Source: Caloranaerobacter ferrireducens (GTDB taxonomy: Bacteria; Bacillota; Clostridia; Tissierellales; Thermohalobacteraceae). From it: 64,000 bases of DNA. Made by a program: the position numbers and the translations under genes. The stretch is from NCBI RefSeq assembly GCF_001730685.1, contig NZ_MDJR01000001.1:620001-684000 (forward strand), read 5' to 3'. The notes beneath the pieces are model-generated. The model did not search any database. It was not told the DNA's origin and saw only the letters and a list, made by a program, of their open reading frames with translations. This document shows, in pieces, positions 1-11,480 of this stretch; the first letter of the stretch is position 1, and the number at the start of each line of letters is the position of its first letter.

Positions 1-66
1 TATCATACTATCACCATAAAAGATATTTTATTTGTAAATTTTCCTTAAATAAGTTTAATTATTCAC

Positions 67-95
67 TTGACAAAAATTAATATAAAAAATATTAT
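67..95 (+). promoter_or_regulatory. Probable sigma-A promoter of cysK
   Basis: TTGACA at 67-72 and TATTAT at 90-95 are separated by 17 bases, a near-consensus vegetative promoter. It ends about 48 bases before the cysK start. No leader structure or T-box is visible between promoter and gene. Confidence 0.7.
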
Positions 96-142
96 ATACA
101 TATAAACCAATAAGAATACTAGGAATTAAAAGGAGGGTTATT

Positions 143-1057
143 ATGGTTTATAATAGTATAATAGAAACGGTAGGGAATACTCCTATAGTAAAGTTAAACA
201 GAACAGTTGATGAAAATAGTGCAGATGTATACGTAAAGCTTGAATATTTTAACCCTGGAAGCAGTGTTAAAGACAGAATTGCTTTAAACATGATTGAACA
301 AGCAGAAAAAGAAGGTAAATTAAATAAAAACTCAGTTATAATAGAACCTACTAGTGGAAATACAGGTATAGGATTGGCTATGATTGGTGCAGCAAAGGGC
401 TATAAAGTTGTTCTAGTAATGCCGGATACAATGAGTTTAGAGAGAAGAAACTTATTAAAAGCTTATGGTGCTGAATTAGTATTGACTCCTGGTGCAAAAG
501 GTATGAAAGGAGCAATAGAAAAAGCAAAAGAACTTCTAGAAGAAAATGAGAATTACTTTATGCCACAACAATTTGAAAATCCGAGCAATCCTGAAATTCA
601 TAGAAAAACCACTGCGCGAGAAATTATAGAGCAAATGAATGGCCAATTTGACGTATTTGTGGCTGGAGTTGGTACAGGTGGTACTTTGACTGGTGTGGCT
701 CAAGTTCTAAAGCAAGAAATGAAAAATGTAGAAATAGTAGCAGTAGAGCCTGAAAAATCACCTGTTTTATCTGGAGGTCAACCTGGACCACATGGTTTAC
801 AAGGTATAGGAGCTGGTTTTATACCAAAAGTTTTGGATAAAAGTCTAATAGATAGTATAGAAAAAGTAAGAGAAGAAGATGCAATTAATACAATAAGAAA
901 AATAGCCAAAAATGAGGGAATATTACTTGGTATATCATCTGGTGCAGCTATATATGTAGCTTTAAATAAGGCAAAAAAATTAGGAAAAGGAAAAAAAGTA
1001 GTTGTAATTGCTCCTGATAATGGAGAAAGATATTTAAGTACAGGAATATTTGAGTAA
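143..1057 (+). CDS. cysK: Cysteine synthase (O-acetylserine sulfhydrylase)
   Basis: PLP enzyme that makes L-cysteine from O-acetylserine and sulfide in the cytoplasm. The 304-residue protein has the usual family length. The PLP-lysine segment [10 protein letters not shown] is near residue 40, the substrate loop TSGNTG near residue 70 and the phosphate-binding loop [10 protein letters not shown] near residue 177. The ATG follows AGGAGG at a good distance. It is a single-gene unit with its own promoter and a strong hairpin downstream; no serine acetyltransferase gene is adjacent. The family assignment is secure; a cystathionine beta-synthase-like role is possible but less likely at this length. 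Confidence 0.95.
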   Translation: MVYNSIIETVGNTPIVKLNRTVDENSADVYVKLEYFNPGSSVKDRIALNMIEQAEKEGKLNKNSVIIEPTSGNTGIGLAMIGAAKGYKVVLVMPDTMSLERRNLLKAYGAELVLTPGAKGMKGAIEKAKELLEENENYFMPQQFENPSNPEIHRKTTAREIIEQMNGQFDVFVAGVGTGGTLTGVAQVLKQEMKNVEIVAVEPEKSPVLSGGQPGPHGLQGIGAGFIPKVLDKSLIDSIEKVREEDAINTIRKIAKNEGILLGISSGAAIYVALNKAKKLGKGKKVVVIAPDNGERYLSTGIFE

Positions 1058-1084
1058 ACTATCATGGCATTACTTTTCATAACA

Positions 1085-1138
1085 AAGGGTTATCAACATT
1101 AAAAATTTAATTATCTTATTTTAATGTTGATAACCCTT
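1085..1138. terminator. Bidirectional hairpin between convergent genes
   Basis: A perfect 20-bp inverted repeat (1085-1104 with 1119-1138) flanks a 14-base AT-rich loop. It lies between the stop of cysK and the stop of the reverse-strand gene at 1175, so it can serve both. The T-run after the stem is poor on either strand, so efficiency is uncertain. Confidence 0.7.
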
Positions 1139-1174
1139 AAAATTATGTACTAGGTATCTATGATTGTTGCAAAG

Positions 1175-1630
1175 TTATAATTTTTCTCCACATTCATTAC
1201 AAAACTTGGCATTTTCATCATTTAGTTTACCGCAATTTCTACATCTAATTTTGACAATTTCTTTTGTAGCCGAAGAAGATTTTACATTGAAATTCTTTAA
1301 AACATCTACATTTTCAACAACATCATTGATCATTTTTCCTTTTGCGATATTAAATGGTTTTAAATCTTCTCTAGCTTTTTCTGGATCAAGTACGATTCCT
1401 GAACCAGCAGCTCCTCTTTTCCCAATGTTTTGTAAAATAGCACCTGCGATTATAAGACCCATACCGATTGGAGCTCTAATAAATGCAGAACTAATACCAC
1501 TAAAGTTTGGTTCATTAATAGCTGTAAATCCAATGAAAAATACAGAGAAGAACATTAGAAAACCAATGATTGTGAGTGAAATGCCTATGTAGTATGTGAC
1601 TTTTCTTTTAGTAGAAATTTTATTTGACAC
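1175..1630 (-). CDS. Membrane protein with C-terminal zinc ribbon
   Basis: Unrecognised small membrane protein of about 151 residues. Two hydrophobic segments near the N-terminus (roughly residues 8-35 and 53-70) are followed by a soluble linker and a C-terminal zinc ribbon with paired motifs CRNC and CNEC. I chose the GTG at 1630 because GGGGG lies five bases upstream; a TTG at 1651 would add seven residues rich in Gly and Trp that are really the ribosome-binding site. It stands alone, convergent with cysK. Zinc-ribbon plus membrane segments is a common but functionally undefined layout in Firmicutes. Confidence 0.7.
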   Translation of the reverse strand: MSNKISTKRKVTYYIGISLTIIGFLMFFSVFFIGFTAINEPNFSGISSAFIRAPIGMGLIIAGAILQNIGKRGAAGSGIVLDPEKAREDLKPFNIAKGKMINDVVENVDVLKNFNVKSSSATKEIVKIRCRNCGKLNDENAKFCNECGEKL

Positions 1631-1854
1631 AGAATCCCCCCAATCCCCCAATATTAATTCTATTGATAATTTATTATATACAAAGTAAAGATAAACTTCA
1701 AACTGGCTGTTAGCTAATAATATTTGACAGATAAAAATATATTTGCTACCCTATACTATAGATATATTTATATAAATCGATATTTTATGAACATTTATGA
1801 TTTTGATTTTATTCTAAACTTGATGCTACGTAACACTTAATGGAGGGTAGTAAT

Positions 1855-2580
1855 ATGGAAAATATAGAAAGAGTATGCGATAATCTAGTAAATTGGCTAA
1901 GAGATAAAGTACAAGAAGCAGGATGTAAAGGTTTAGTTGTTGGACTAAGTGGTGGTATTGATTCAGCTGTAGTAGCTGCTTTAGCTAAAAGAGCTTTTCC
2001 TGAAAATTCATTAGGTGTAATAATGCCATGTCATAGTAACAGCAAAGATGAGGAACATGCTAGATTAGTAGCAGAAACAATAGGTTTAAAAACAGTTAAG
2101 GTTGATTTATCAAAAACATTTGATAGTTTATTAGATGAGTTAAAAGATGATGGCTCTAATTTGTTAGCAGTATCTAATATAAAACCAAGATTAAGAATGA
2201 CAATACTATACTATTTTGCACAAAAAAACAAATATTTAGTAGCAGGTACAGGTAACAAAAGTGAGTTGACTATAGGATATTTCACTAAATATGGTGATAG
2301 TGGAGTAGATTTACTTCCTATTTCAGACTTTGTTAAGTTTGAAGTAAAAGAGTTAGCGAAGTTCTTAGGCATTCCTGAGATAATTATAAATAAACCACCT
2401 TCAGCAGGCTTGTGGGAAAATCAAACTGATGAAGACGAGATGGGATTTAGTTATAAAGAGTTAGATTCTTTTATACTAACAGGTGAAGCTGATCCAAAAG
2501 TGAAAGAAAAGATAGTCAGAATGAATAAATTGAGCGAGCATAAAAGAAGAATGCCGTTGATGTTTAAGAGAGAAGAGTAA
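1855..2580 (+). CDS. nadE: NH3-dependent NAD+ synthetase
   Basis: Amidates deamido-NAD to NAD with ATP and ammonia, the last step of NAD synthesis. The PP-loop SGGIDSAV is near residue 33. The 241-residue length fits the ammonia-dependent short form; there is no N-terminal glutaminase domain. Motifs GTGNKSE and GDSGVDLLP match the family. The ATG at 1855 is preferred over 1840 because GGAGGG lies just before it, overlapping the upstream ATG. A terminator hairpin begins at its last codons, so it is monocistronic on the 3' side. Confidence 0.93.
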   Translation: MENIERVCDNLVNWLRDKVQEAGCKGLVVGLSGGIDSAVVAALAKRAFPENSLGVIMPCHSNSKDEEHARLVAETIGLKTVKVDLSKTFDSLLDELKDDGSNLLAVSNIKPRLRMTILYYFAQKNKYLVAGTGNKSELTIGYFTKYGDSGVDLLPISDFVKFEVKELAKFLGIPEIIINKPPSAGLWENQTDEDEMGFSYKELDSFILTGEADPKVKEKIVRMNKLSEHKRRMPLMFKREE

Positions 2581-2604
2581 AGGCTTTGCCTTTGCTCTTT
2601 TTTT
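2575..2604 (+). terminator. Rho-independent terminator of nadE
   Basis: A stem built from GAG-T-AAAGGC and GCCTTT-G-CTC with a TTT loop, followed by seven T. The 5' arm starts inside the last codons of nadE. Confidence 0.88.
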
Positions 2605-2685
2605 ATGGTATATTATTTTCGATAGATTATTCATATATAATATTGAGTTATTTTAATTTTTATATATTTAGAAGGAGGTTAAATT

Positions 2686-3426
2686 ATGGCAGGTCACTCA
2701 AAATGGGCTAATATAAAACATAGAAAAGGGAAACAAGATGCTAAGAGAGCAAAGATTTTTACAAAATTAACTAGAGCTATAATAGTAGCAGCTAGAGAGG
2801 GAGGAGCAGACCCAGAATATAATACTGCTTTAAAAACTGCTATTGAAAAAGCAAAAGCTGCAAATATGCCAAATGATAATATAGAAAGAGCAATCAAAAA
2901 GGGTGCTGGAGAGTTAGACGGTGTTAACTATGAAGAAATAACATATGAAGGTTATGGACCAGGTGGAATTGCCGTATTAGTAGAAGTTTTAACTGATAAT
3001 AGAAACCGTACTGCATCTGATATAAGACATTATTTTAGCAAATTCGGTGGAAATTTAGGATCTACAGGTTGTGTTTCATTTATGTTTGATAGAAAAGGTG
3101 TATTAATCATAGAAAAAGAAGATGGAATTGATGAAGAAGAACTAATGATGCAGGCTATAGAAGCAGGAGCAGAAGACTTCATAACTGAAGAAGAATATTT
3201 TGAAATAACTACAAGTCCAGAAGATTTTGCAAATGTGAGGGATTCATTAAAAGAATCAGGATATAATTTCACAACAGCAGAAATTTCTTTTATACCTCAA
3301 AATACAAGCAAATTAACTGATGAAGATGATATCAAGAATATGACTAAACTTATAGAGGCTTTAGAAGATAATGATGATGTACAAAACGTATATCACAACT
3401 GGGATATGCCAGAGGACTTGGAGTAA
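2686..3426 (+). CDS. yebC: YebC/PmpR-family protein
   Basis: Conserved protein of the YebC/PmpR family, described as a DNA-binding transcriptional regulator in some bacteria and as a translation factor relieving ribosome stalls in others. The 246-residue length and the start [21 protein letters not shown]-like segment are diagnostic. It opens with AGAAGGAGG at a proper distance. In many genomes yebC sits beside ruvC; here the two are separated by an unrecognised gene and a bofC-like gene, so the locus is still syntenic. A strong terminator follows. Confidence 0.93.
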   Translation: MAGHSKWANIKHRKGKQDAKRAKIFTKLTRAIIVAAREGGADPEYNTALKTAIEKAKAANMPNDNIERAIKKGAGELDGVNYEEITYEGYGPGGIAVLVEVLTDNRNRTASDIRHYFSKFGGNLGSTGCVSFMFDRKGVLIIEKEDGIDEEELMMQAIEAGAEDFITEEEYFEITTSPEDFANVRDSLKESGYNFTTAEISFIPQNTSKLTDEDDIKNMTKLIEALEDNDDVQNVYHNWDMPEDLE

Positions 3427-3437
3427 TTTAGTTTCAT

Positions 3438-3478
3438 AATACACTTCTAAATTCAATTTAGAAGTGTATTTTATTTTT
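3438..3478 (+). terminator. Rho-independent terminator of yebC
   Basis: A perfect 15-bp stem (3438-3452 with 3456-3470), three-base loop, followed by TTATTTTTT. Confidence 0.88.
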
Positions 3479-3531
3479 TGAAAAATATTTAAGTAATTTT
3501 ATCAATATATTAAATTAAGTTATTTTGCCTA

Positions 3532-3560
3532 TTGACTTATTAGTAATTCTAAAGTAGGAT
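3532..3560 (+). promoter_or_regulatory. Possible promoter upstream of the gene at 3710
   Basis: TTGACT at 3532-3537 and TAGGAT at 3555-3560 with a 17-base gap. The -10 is weak. The rest of 3479-3709 is AT-rich with no gene that I can see. Confidence 0.4.
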
Positions 3561-3709
3561 AGATAGAGTCTACTGTTATTCAAAGATAAAATGAATTAAC
3601 TTTATCAAAGGATAATATAACTAAACACTTAGTTTATGCAAAGAAAAAAGAGTTATGTATGTTTAAACCTCCTTTTTTATGGTAATAATTGCTAGATGGA
3701 GGGATATCT

Positions 3710-4444
3710 ATGTCAACTGCGCCCAAAAAGCTATGGGATATATATGAAGGACTTAAAAATCAGTTTTTATTTCATAATGATATTAATTCAATCTATATCC
3801 TATTAGCTTTATATGACTTGGAAGAAAATATAAGTAATATACGCCCTAAATATACATGTACAAAAAGTATTAAAAGGCGTATTAAATATATATTGAAAAA
3901 TAGGACAAACAGAGAATTAATAGCACGGAATATAAGTGTATTAATTCATGAAGATATAAATAGATTGGAATTATGTTTTTATTTAGAAGGCTATAAGTAT
4001 GGCTACAATAATAAAAAGTGGGTAGATAGATTAGAAAAGAAAGCTATAGAATTACATGGACTTGAAGGGCTTTATAACAATAATTATTTATTTCACTATG
4101 ACTTTAGTAATCTTGATGTAATTGAGTTAAGAAGAGCTTTAAGGAGAGAAATTGATAGTAAAGAGAAGAAAGATAGGCAAATTGAGGGTTTAGTTTATAC
4201 ATTTTGCAACAAAATTATAAAAAAGAAGATAAAGGATTTAGATAAATACGTAGATAAGCAGCTAAAAATAGACTTTAATCCTTATAATTACAGTATTAAG
4301 GAAGAGGATTATAAACTAAAGGAAGAAGAACAGGATAAAATTTATCATTCTGTTGTAAGTGTTATTATAAAAAATGTAAAAGATATATACAAAGATGCAA
4401 GTTGGTATGCTATCAATGATAGGGTTCTGAAAAGGTATATATAA
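3710..4444 (+). CDS. Hypothetical protein
   Basis: I do not recognise this 244-residue protein. It is basic, rich in Lys, Tyr, Asn and Ile, predicted mostly helical, with no signal peptide or clear membrane segment. Its C-terminal third has a charged, probably coiled stretch (KEEDYKLKEEEQDK). The ATG at 3710 is chosen because GGAGGG lies eight bases upstream; the TTG at 3689 would read through that site. It stands between yebC and the bofC-like gene, so a sporulation link is possible, but nothing in the sequence shows it. Confidence 0.6.
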   Translation: MSTAPKKLWDIYEGLKNQFLFHNDINSIYILLALYDLEENISNIRPKYTCTKSIKRRIKYILKNRTNRELIARNISVLIHEDINRLELCFYLEGYKYGYNNKKWVDRLEKKAIELHGLEGLYNNNYLFHYDFSNLDVIELRRALRREIDSKEKKDRQIEGLVYTFCNKIIKKKIKDLDKYVDKQLKIDFNPYNYSIKEEDYKLKEEEQDKIYHSVVSVIIKNVKDIYKDASWYAINDRVLKRYI

Positions 4445-4511
4445 TATATTTGAATGTATAGAATTTGGTAATTTGGAAAAAATATTCCTCAAGAGATTAG
4501 GAGGGATATTT

Positions 4512-5120
4512 ATGAAAAAATTTTCAAAAGTTGCATTTGTAACTTTTGCATTTTCATTACTTTTAGTTAGTTTTATATATGGATATAATATTGGGAATAA
4601 GAAAGCTATTGAGAAACCTCAAAAGGAATTAGCAATTAAAGGTACAGAAAATAATATTATTGACTATAAAAACGATAGCGATGTTGAGAGCGTAGAGAAA
4701 GAAGAGAATGTTATTGGACCTAATACTGTTATTGAATATATAAATTATTATAAGAAATGCAATGATACTTTAACTCAAATAGTAGAACCTGAAAAAGCAA
4801 TAATAAATTTTAATGAAGAGGATTATAAGAAGTATTTAGAAACAAATCATCCAGATTGGCAGTTATTATCTTTTTCAAGTGAAAAAGTTATAGTTAAGAG
4901 AGAGTTAGATAGATATTGTCCAAATCATTATATAATAAGCGTTAAAGATAATAAGATTGCTATATTCAAGTTTAATGATATGGGTGAAAAAGTATTAGTT
5001 GAAATAATAAATAAATCTGTATCAACTTTAAAAGAAATAGATCAGGAAAAATTAAAAAAAGGTATAGTAGTAGATTCGGAAGAAGAAATAGGAGATATTT
5101 TAGAAAATTTTATAAGTTAA
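4512..5120 (+). CDS. BofC-like sporulation protein
   Basis: Secreted or membrane-anchored protein of 202 residues. An N-terminal hydrophobic segment (about residues 8-26) suggests an uncleaved anchor or signal peptide. Residues about 130-200 resemble the BofC C-terminal domain: the HYIISVKDNKIAIFKF stretch, then a run ending STLKEIDQEKLKKGI. In Bacillus BofC is forespore-secreted and restrains SpoIVB in the sigma-K checkpoint. Gene order supports this, since bofC sits just upstream of ruvAB in Bacillus subtilis. The start at 4512 follows TTAGGAGGG. Family call is moderately sure; role in this organism is inferred. Confidence 0.65.
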   Translation: MKKFSKVAFVTFAFSLLLVSFIYGYNIGNKKAIEKPQKELAIKGTENNIIDYKNDSDVESVEKEENVIGPNTVIEYINYYKKCNDTLTQIVEPEKAIINFNEEDYKKYLETNHPDWQLLSFSSEKVIVKRELDRYCPNHYIISVKDNKIAIFKFNDMGEKVLVEIINKSVSTLKEIDQEKLKKGIVVDSEEEIGDILENFIS

Positions 5121-5152
5121 AAGCTAGGATAATGTTAATACCTAGCTTTTTT
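5119..5152 (+). terminator. Rho-independent terminator after the bofC-like gene
   Basis: A 10-bp stem AAAAGCTAGG/CCTAGCTTTT with a 12-base loop, ending in a T-run. It overlaps the stop codon. Confidence 0.85.
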
Positions 5153-5189
5153 GTTTTAATTAATTATGGTAAAATACTTATATAGCATA

Positions 5190-5218
5190 TTTACTAAGTA
5201 TAGATTTTAAAGTATAAT
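5190..5218 (+). promoter_or_regulatory. Promoter of the ruvCAB operon
   Basis: TTTACT at 5190-5195 and TATAAT at 5213-5218 with a 17-base gap, 32 bases before the ruvC start. No LexA/SOS box was evident by eye. Confidence 0.6.
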
Positions 5219-5250
5219 ACGAATGTATGTTTGTATAGGGAGATGATTTA

Positions 5251-5745
5251 ATGATTATAGTAGGAATAGATCCAGGAATTGCGATAGTAGGTTATGGTAT
5301 TATTGAGAAAAAGGGGAATAAACTTAAAGCTATAAAATATGGAGCTATAACAACTGAATCAAATATTTCATTACCATGTAGGTTAAAAATTGTTTATGAT
5401 GAGTTAACAAAAATCCTTCTAGAATACAAGCCAGATGCATTAGCGATAGAAGAACTTTTTTTTAATAAAAATGTAAAGACTGCTATTACTATTGGACAAG
5501 CTAGAGGGGTCGAAATACTAGCAGCTGTTAACTGTGGAATAGATATTTATGAGTATACTCCACTTCAAGTTAAGCAAGGCGTTGTAGGTTATGGTAGAGC
5601 ACAAAAAAAGCAAGTTCAAGAAATGGTAAAACTATTGTTAAATCTAAAAGAAATTCCAAAACCAGATGATGTTGCAGACGCTTTAGCTGTTGCAATATGT
5701 CATGCACATTCAGGTAGGTTCAAAGATTTATTTAAAATTAAATAA
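5251..5745 (+). CDS. ruvC: Holliday junction resolvase RuvC
   Basis: Endonuclease that cuts four-way junctions migrated by RuvAB. RNase H-like fold with acidic catalytic residues in [12 protein letters not shown] (D7), in AIEELFF and in [13 protein letters not shown]. Length of 164 residues is standard. It leads a compact set with ruvA 14 bases and ruvB a further 13 bases downstream, so the whole resolvasome is made from one message. Ribosome-binding site GGGAGATG precedes the ATG. Confidence 0.96.
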   Translation: MIIVGIDPGIAIVGYGIIEKKGNKLKAIKYGAITTESNISLPCRLKIVYDELTKILLEYKPDALAIEELFFNKNVKTAITIGQARGVEILAAVNCGIDIYEYTPLQVKQGVVGYGRAQKKQVQEMVKLLLNLKEIPKPDDVADALAVAICHAHSGRFKDLFKIK

Positions 5746-5759
5746 TTAGGAGGAATTAG

Positions 5760-6344
5760 ATGTTCAGTTATATAATTGGTGATATAAGTGAAATAGGAGA
5801 AGATTACATAGTAATAGATAATCATGGAATTGGCTATTTTATCAATACTTCAAAAAATACAATTTGTAATTTGAAAGATAACTTAAAAGGTATAAAAATT
5901 CATACACATTTTCATGTGAGAGAAGATGGTATTAGTATATATGGTTTTATTAATAAAGAAGAATTAGAAATGTTTAAATTATTATTATTAGTATCTAAGA
6001 TAGGTCCTAAAGTAGCTCTTGGTATACTTTCATCATTAACACCAGATAGTATTAAACAAGCAATACTAAATGAAGATATAAAATTACTTTCAACAGCCCA
6101 AGGAATAGGATTAAAGACAGGTAAAAGAATTGTTCTAGAATTAAAAGATAAAATAAAAGATGAGGTATTTACAGAAACTAATATTTTTAAAGGAGATTCA
6201 TTTATTGACGAAGCTGTTGGTGCATTAATTTCTTTAGGTTATAGTAGACCAGAAATAAACAATGTTTTGTCTAAAACTGATATATCAGGTTTGAAAACAG
6301 AAGAAATAATTAAGATTGCCCTAAAGAAATTGTCAACCAAGTAG
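5760..6344 (+). CDS. ruvA: Holliday junction DNA helicase subunit RuvA
   Basis: Tetrameric junction-binding protein that loads RuvB. The 194-residue protein has the N-terminal OB fold (MFSYIIGDISEIGEDYIVI), central helix-hairpin-helix motifs around KIGPKVALGILS and GIGLKTGKRIVLELKDK, and a C-terminal UBA-like domain. It is preceded by AGGAGG and lies between ruvC and ruvB. Confidence 0.96.
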   Translation: MFSYIIGDISEIGEDYIVIDNHGIGYFINTSKNTICNLKDNLKGIKIHTHFHVREDGISIYGFINKEELEMFKLLLLVSKIGPKVALGILSSLTPDSIKQAILNEDIKLLSTAQGIGLKTGKRIVLELKDKIKDEVFTETNIFKGDSFIDEAVGALISLGYSRPEINNVLSKTDISGLKTEEIIKIALKKLSTK

Positions 6345-6357
6345 GGAGGAATAATAT

Positions 6358-7377
6358 ATGAGTAGTATAACTGAAGAAAGTAGGATAATTACAAGTAATT
6401 TAAAGTATGAGGATTATGAAATAGAAAACACGTTAAGGCCGAGAAGAATTGATGATTATATTGGACAAAATAAAGTAAAAGAAAAGCTTAAGATATTTAT
6501 TGAAGCAGCTAAGAGACGAAATGAATCATTAGACCATGTTTTACTTTATGGACCACCTGGTCTTGGAAAGACAACATTAGCTAGTATTATAGCAAATGAA
6601 ATGGGGGTTAATATAAAAATAACATCAGGACCAGCTATAGAAAGACAGGGCGATCTTGCTGCGATACTAACTAATTTAGAAGAAAATGATGTTCTTTTTA
6701 TAGATGAAATACATAGATTGAATAGAAATGTTGAAGAAATTCTTTATCCGGCGATGGAAGACTACGTATTAGATATAGTTATAGGAAAAGGTCCTAGTGC
6801 TAAGTCAATAAGGCTAGATTTATCTAAATTTACTCTTATTGGAGCTACAACGAGAGCGGGTTTGTTAACATCACCATTAAGAGATAGATTTGGAGTTATA
6901 TGCAAATTAGATTTTTATGATGTAGAAAATTTAAAAAAAATAATTATAAGGTCAGCACATATTTTGGGTGTAAAAATTGATAATGATGGTGCTAATGAGA
7001 TAGCAAAGCGTTCAAGAGGAACCCCTCGTATTGCCAATAGACTTCTTAAAAGAGTTAGAGATTATGCACAAGTTGTAGAAAATGGAATTATCACAAAAAA
7101 TGTAGCCCAAAAAGCTTTAGAGCTTTTAGAAGTAGATGAAATGGGATTAGACAACGTAGATAAAAAATTATTATATACAATAATATATAAATTTAATGGA
7201 GGACCTGTAGGACTTGATACGTTAGCAGCTTCTACAGGGGAAGAAAGTAATACTATAGAGGATGTTTATGAACCGTATTTACTCCAGCTGGGATTTATTA
7301 ATAGAACACCTAGAGGTAGAGTTGTAACTAAAAAGTGTTTAGATTATTTTAATATTAAAATAGATGAGTTGGGGTGA
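6358..7377 (+). CDS. ruvB: Holliday junction DNA helicase ATPase RuvB
   Basis: AAA+ motor for branch migration. Walker [10 protein letters not shown] is near residue 64, Walker B FIDEIHRL near residue 118, then sensor motif GATTRAG and the C-terminal winged helix. The 339-residue length is typical. Its 3' end overlaps the ribosome-binding region of the next gene (start at 7382), so the two are translationally close. Confidence 0.97.
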   Translation: MSSITEESRIITSNLKYEDYEIENTLRPRRIDDYIGQNKVKEKLKIFIEAAKRRNESLDHVLLYGPPGLGKTTLASIIANEMGVNIKITSGPAIERQGDLAAILTNLEENDVLFIDEIHRLNRNVEEILYPAMEDYVLDIVIGKGPSAKSIRLDLSKFTLIGATTRAGLLTSPLRDRFGVICKLDFYDVENLKKIIIRSAHILGVKIDNDGANEIAKRSRGTPRIANRLLKRVRDYAQVVENGIITKNVAQKALELLEVDEMGLDNVDKKLLYTIIYKFNGGPVGLDTLAASTGEESNTIEDVYEPYLLQLGFINRTPRGRVVTKKCLDYFNIKIDELG

Positions 7378-7381
7378 AAAA

Positions 7382-7597
7382 ATGGAATCATTAGGTAGAT
7401 TTTTTGTAATAATTGGTCTTATCTTCATCATTTTAGGTGGATTTTTAATAATATTGCAAAAAGTAGGGTTAGGAAAACTGCCTGGTGATATTGTATATCA
7501 AAAAGGTAATTTTACTTTTGTTTTTCCAATAGTTACATGTATTGTTTTAAGTATAATTTTATCAATAATTTTAAATATTTTTTCAAGATTTAAGTAA
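7382..7597 (+). CDS. DUF2905-family small membrane protein
   Basis: A 71-residue protein with two hydrophobic helices (about residues 6-28 and 45-68) separated by the conserved GKLPGDIVYQKGNFTFVFP segment that marks the DUF2905 family. The function is unknown; genes of this family are often placed beside ruvB in Firmicutes. I chose the ATG at 7382 over 7364 because GGGGTG, at the end of ruvB, is its ribosome-binding site. Confidence 0.85.
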   Translation: MESLGRFFVIIGLIFIILGGFLIILQKVGLGKLPGDIVYQKGNFTFVFPIVTCIVLSIILSIILNIFSRFK

Positions 7598-7626
7598 AAA
7601 TACGATACAGTTTAAGGGGTGAAATT

Positions 7627-9252
7627 TTGAATGTAAGAAGAGTTTTAATAATAATTTTAACAGTAATGTTAGTTCAATTTATTTCTATAAATGTTTTAGG
7701 AGATGAAAATGATATTAAATATATAAGAGTGGGTCTTAAAAATCCAATGGTATATGAAGATCAGGCTGTTATTAGTACTAATAACGATGGGTTTTCTATT
7801 GGTACTATAGATAGCAGCTTTAATGAAATATTAAAAACTGATGCAAAAAGTTTATTTATTAGATTAGATGATTTTTATAAAATTGAGGGCGATGTTTTAA
7901 AATTAGTTGATGAAAACGAGCAGTCAGATTATGGCCCATATCATTTAGAAATACAGGGAGAATATGAAGCATATGACGATGTAAAAGCTGAAATTACTAA
8001 TTTGGAAAATACTGGTGTTAAAGCATACCCGTATTATAATGGGAAGTTTAGAATTTGGTTAGGATTTTATAGAACCTATGAAGAGGCATTAACAGAGGCA
8101 GGAATATTCTCAGAAAAACTTGGCAAACAAATTAATATAATAGATGAGACTAAAACAAGAATTGTAATTGAGGATACTGAAGGAAATATTTTACTGGTAT
8201 TAAAGCCAGATACAAAGCTTTATATTAAAGGTAATACAGTTGAAGGCAATGAAAGTATAATAGCTGTAAATGGAAGTAATTATAGAGATTATCTGACTTT
8301 AAACAGAGTAAATGAAGAGCTTATTATTATAAATTATCTTCCACTTGAACATTATTTATATGGTGTAGTACCTAGAGAAATGTCTGTGAACTGGCCTCTT
8401 GAAGCACTAAAAGCACAAGCAGTAGCAGCTAGAAATTATGCGTTAGTTAGTATGAGAAAACATGAGGATTTAGGATATGATTTGTGTGATACACAACATT
8501 GTCAAGTATATGCAGGCTATGATTGGGAGAGCCTAAAAAGTAATAAGGCTGTTGATGAAACCTATGGAAAAGTTCTAAAATATAACGGTAAGTTAGTAAA
8601 TGCATATTTCCATTCTACTAGTGGTGGACATACTGAAAATAGTGAAAATGTTTGGGGGTATAAAATTCCTTATTTACGTGGAGTAAAAGATGATTTTTCT
8701 ATAGGCTCACCAAATGATAGTTGGCAGTTAGTTTTAAATAGTAAAGAGGTAAGAGAAAAACTTGAAGCAAATGGTATAGATATTGGAGATATTTATTCTA
8801 TTGAACCTTTGGCTATTTCTGATTATGGTAGAGTGTTAGAATTGAAAATTGAAGGAACTGGCGGAGTAGAAATACTGAAAAAAGAAAAAAGTAGAAAAAT
8901 ATTTGGATATGGTTCATTAAAAAGTACTTGGTTTAATGTAAAATCAGATGCTGATGTGTACGTTGTTAATGGAACTGATTTTGAACCTGTTAAAACAACT
9001 TTAAATAAAGTACATGTTGTTTCAGCAAATGGTACAATTACTAGCACTAGAAATGTATATTCTCAAGTTAAAATAACAAATGGAGATAAAACTAATATAA
9101 TGCCTGTGATACCTAATGTGTATATTTTTGAAGGTAGAGGTTGGGGACATGGACTTGGTATGAGTCAATGGGGAGCTAAGAAAATGGCTGAATTAGGATA
9201 TAACTATAAACAAATATTAGAATACTATTATACTGGAGCAAAAGTAGAGTAA
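7627..9252 (+). CDS. SpoIID/LytB-domain protein with SPOR domain
   Basis: Exported protein of 541 residues. A hydrophobic N-terminus (about 1-25) acts as signal or anchor. Residues about 102-175 resemble a peptidoglycan-binding SPOR domain. The SpoIID core follows, with [20 protein letters not shown] near residue 243 and the terminal [15 protein letters not shown] signature. SpoIID enzymes are lytic transglycosylases that cut denuded glycan during forespore engulfment. In clostridia such a paralogue commonly lies between ruvB and queA, so it may be a wall enzyme rather than the engulfment SpoIID itself. TTG start after AAGGGGTG. Confidence 0.85.
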   Translation: MNVRRVLIIILTVMLVQFISINVLGDENDIKYIRVGLKNPMVYEDQAVISTNNDGFSIGTIDSSFNEILKTDAKSLFIRLDDFYKIEGDVLKLVDENEQSDYGPYHLEIQGEYEAYDDVKAEITNLENTGVKAYPYYNGKFRIWLGFYRTYEEALTEAGIFSEKLGKQINIIDETKTRIVIEDTEGNILLVLKPDTKLYIKGNTVEGNESIIAVNGSNYRDYLTLNRVNEELIIINYLPLEHYLYGVVPREMSVNWPLEALKAQAVAARNYALVSMRKHEDLGYDLCDTQHCQVYAGYDWESLKSNKAVDETYGKVLKYNGKLVNAYFHSTSGGHTENSENVWGYKIPYLRGVKDDFSIGSPNDSWQLVLNSKEVREKLEANGIDIGDIYSIEPLAISDYGRVLELKIEGTGGVEILKKEKSRKIFGYGSLKSTWFNVKSDADVYVVNGTDFEPVKTTLNKVHVVSANGTITSTRNVYSQVKITNGDKTNIMPVIPNVYIFEGRGWGHGLGMSQWGAKKMAELGYNYKQILEYYYTGAKVE

Positions 9253-9265
9253 AGGATGTGGTAAA

Positions 9266-10291
9266 ATGAGGAGACAAGATTTTTATTTTGATTTACCAGA
9301 AGAACTTATAGCACAATTTCCAATAGAAAAAAGGGATAGTTCAAGACTGATGGTTCTAGATAAAAAAACAGGAGCTATTGAGCATAAGGAATTTAAGGAT
9401 ATAATTGACTATTTAAATGAGGGAGATTGTTTGGTATTAAATGATACTAGAGTAATACCTGCAAGACTTTTTGGTCAGAAAGAAAAAACGGGTGGGAAGA
9501 TTGAATTCTTACTATTAAATAGAATTGAAAAAGATAAATGGGAAGTATTGGTAAAACCGGGTAAAAGAGCAAGAGTAGGAACTACATTTATTTTTGGTGA
9601 TGGAATTTTAAAAGCTGATGTATTGGAAATTGGTGAAGAAGGTATTAGAATAGTTGAATTCAAATATGATGGAATTTTTGAAGAAGTATTAGATAGGTTA
9701 GGAGAAGTCCCTTTACCGCCATATATAAAGGAAAAATTAGAAGATAGAGAAAGATATCAAACAGTATATTCAAAAAAAGAGGGCTCAGCAGCTGCTCCAA
9801 CTGCTGGACTTCATTTTACAGAAGAACTGCTAGAAAAAATTAGAGAAAAAGGAGTAGAAATTGTATATATAACTCTTCATGTAGGGCTTGGAACTTTTAG
9901 ACCTGTTAAGGTTGATAAATTAGATGAACATAAAATGCATTCTGAGTTTTTTGAAGTTAGTGAAGAAGCAGCAAATACGATAAATGAAATTAAGAAAAAA
10001 GGTGGAAAAATAATAGCTGTAGGGACAACAACAACTAGGACTTTGGAGTCATCAAGTAATAATGAAGGATTTGTTGTTCCCAAAAAAGGATCGACAGATA
10101 TATTTATCTATCCAGGTTATAAATTTAAAGTTATTGATAAACTTATTACAAATTTTCATTTGCCTGAATCTACACTAATCATGTTGGTTAGTGCATTAGC
10201 AGGTAGAGAAAATGTTTTAAGAGCTTATAATATTGCTGTTAAAGAAAAATACAGATTTTTTAGTTTTGGAGATGCTATGCTAATAAAATAA
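9266..10291 (+). CDS. queA: tRNA preQ1 ribosyltransferase-isomerase QueA
   Basis: Transfers the ribosyl part of S-adenosylmethionine to preQ1-modified tRNA, giving epoxyqueuosine. The start [18 protein letters not shown], the [13 protein letters not shown] block and [14 protein letters not shown] are family signatures. Length 341 is standard. It directly precedes tgt (16 bases), the enzyme that inserts preQ1. Confidence 0.96.
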   Translation: MRRQDFYFDLPEELIAQFPIEKRDSSRLMVLDKKTGAIEHKEFKDIIDYLNEGDCLVLNDTRVIPARLFGQKEKTGGKIEFLLLNRIEKDKWEVLVKPGKRARVGTTFIFGDGILKADVLEIGEEGIRIVEFKYDGIFEEVLDRLGEVPLPPYIKEKLEDRERYQTVYSKKEGSAAAPTAGLHFTEELLEKIREKGVEIVYITLHVGLGTFRPVKVDKLDEHKMHSEFFEVSEEAANTINEIKKKGGKIIAVGTTTTRTLESSSNNEGFVVPKKGSTDIFIYPGYKFKVIDKLITNFHLPESTLIMLVSALAGRENVLRAYNIAVKEKYRFFSFGDAMLIK

Positions 10292-10295
10292 GTGA

Positions 10296-11426
<1,131 letters not shown>

Positions 11427-11480
11427 ATGAAGGAATTAAATTGTTAACATAGAATATATAAAAAGGAAGGGGGGAATGGT

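Noticed and set aside
1164-1592. A 142-codon + strand frame opposite the zinc-ribbon gene
   Set aside because: It is the antisense shadow of the reverse-strand gene, which has a zinc ribbon and a ribosome-binding site.
1724-1757. A nadE promoter from TTGACA at 1724
   Set aside because: The best -10 (TATACT at 1752) is 22 bases away and the 17-base position reads TACCCT, so I could not support it.
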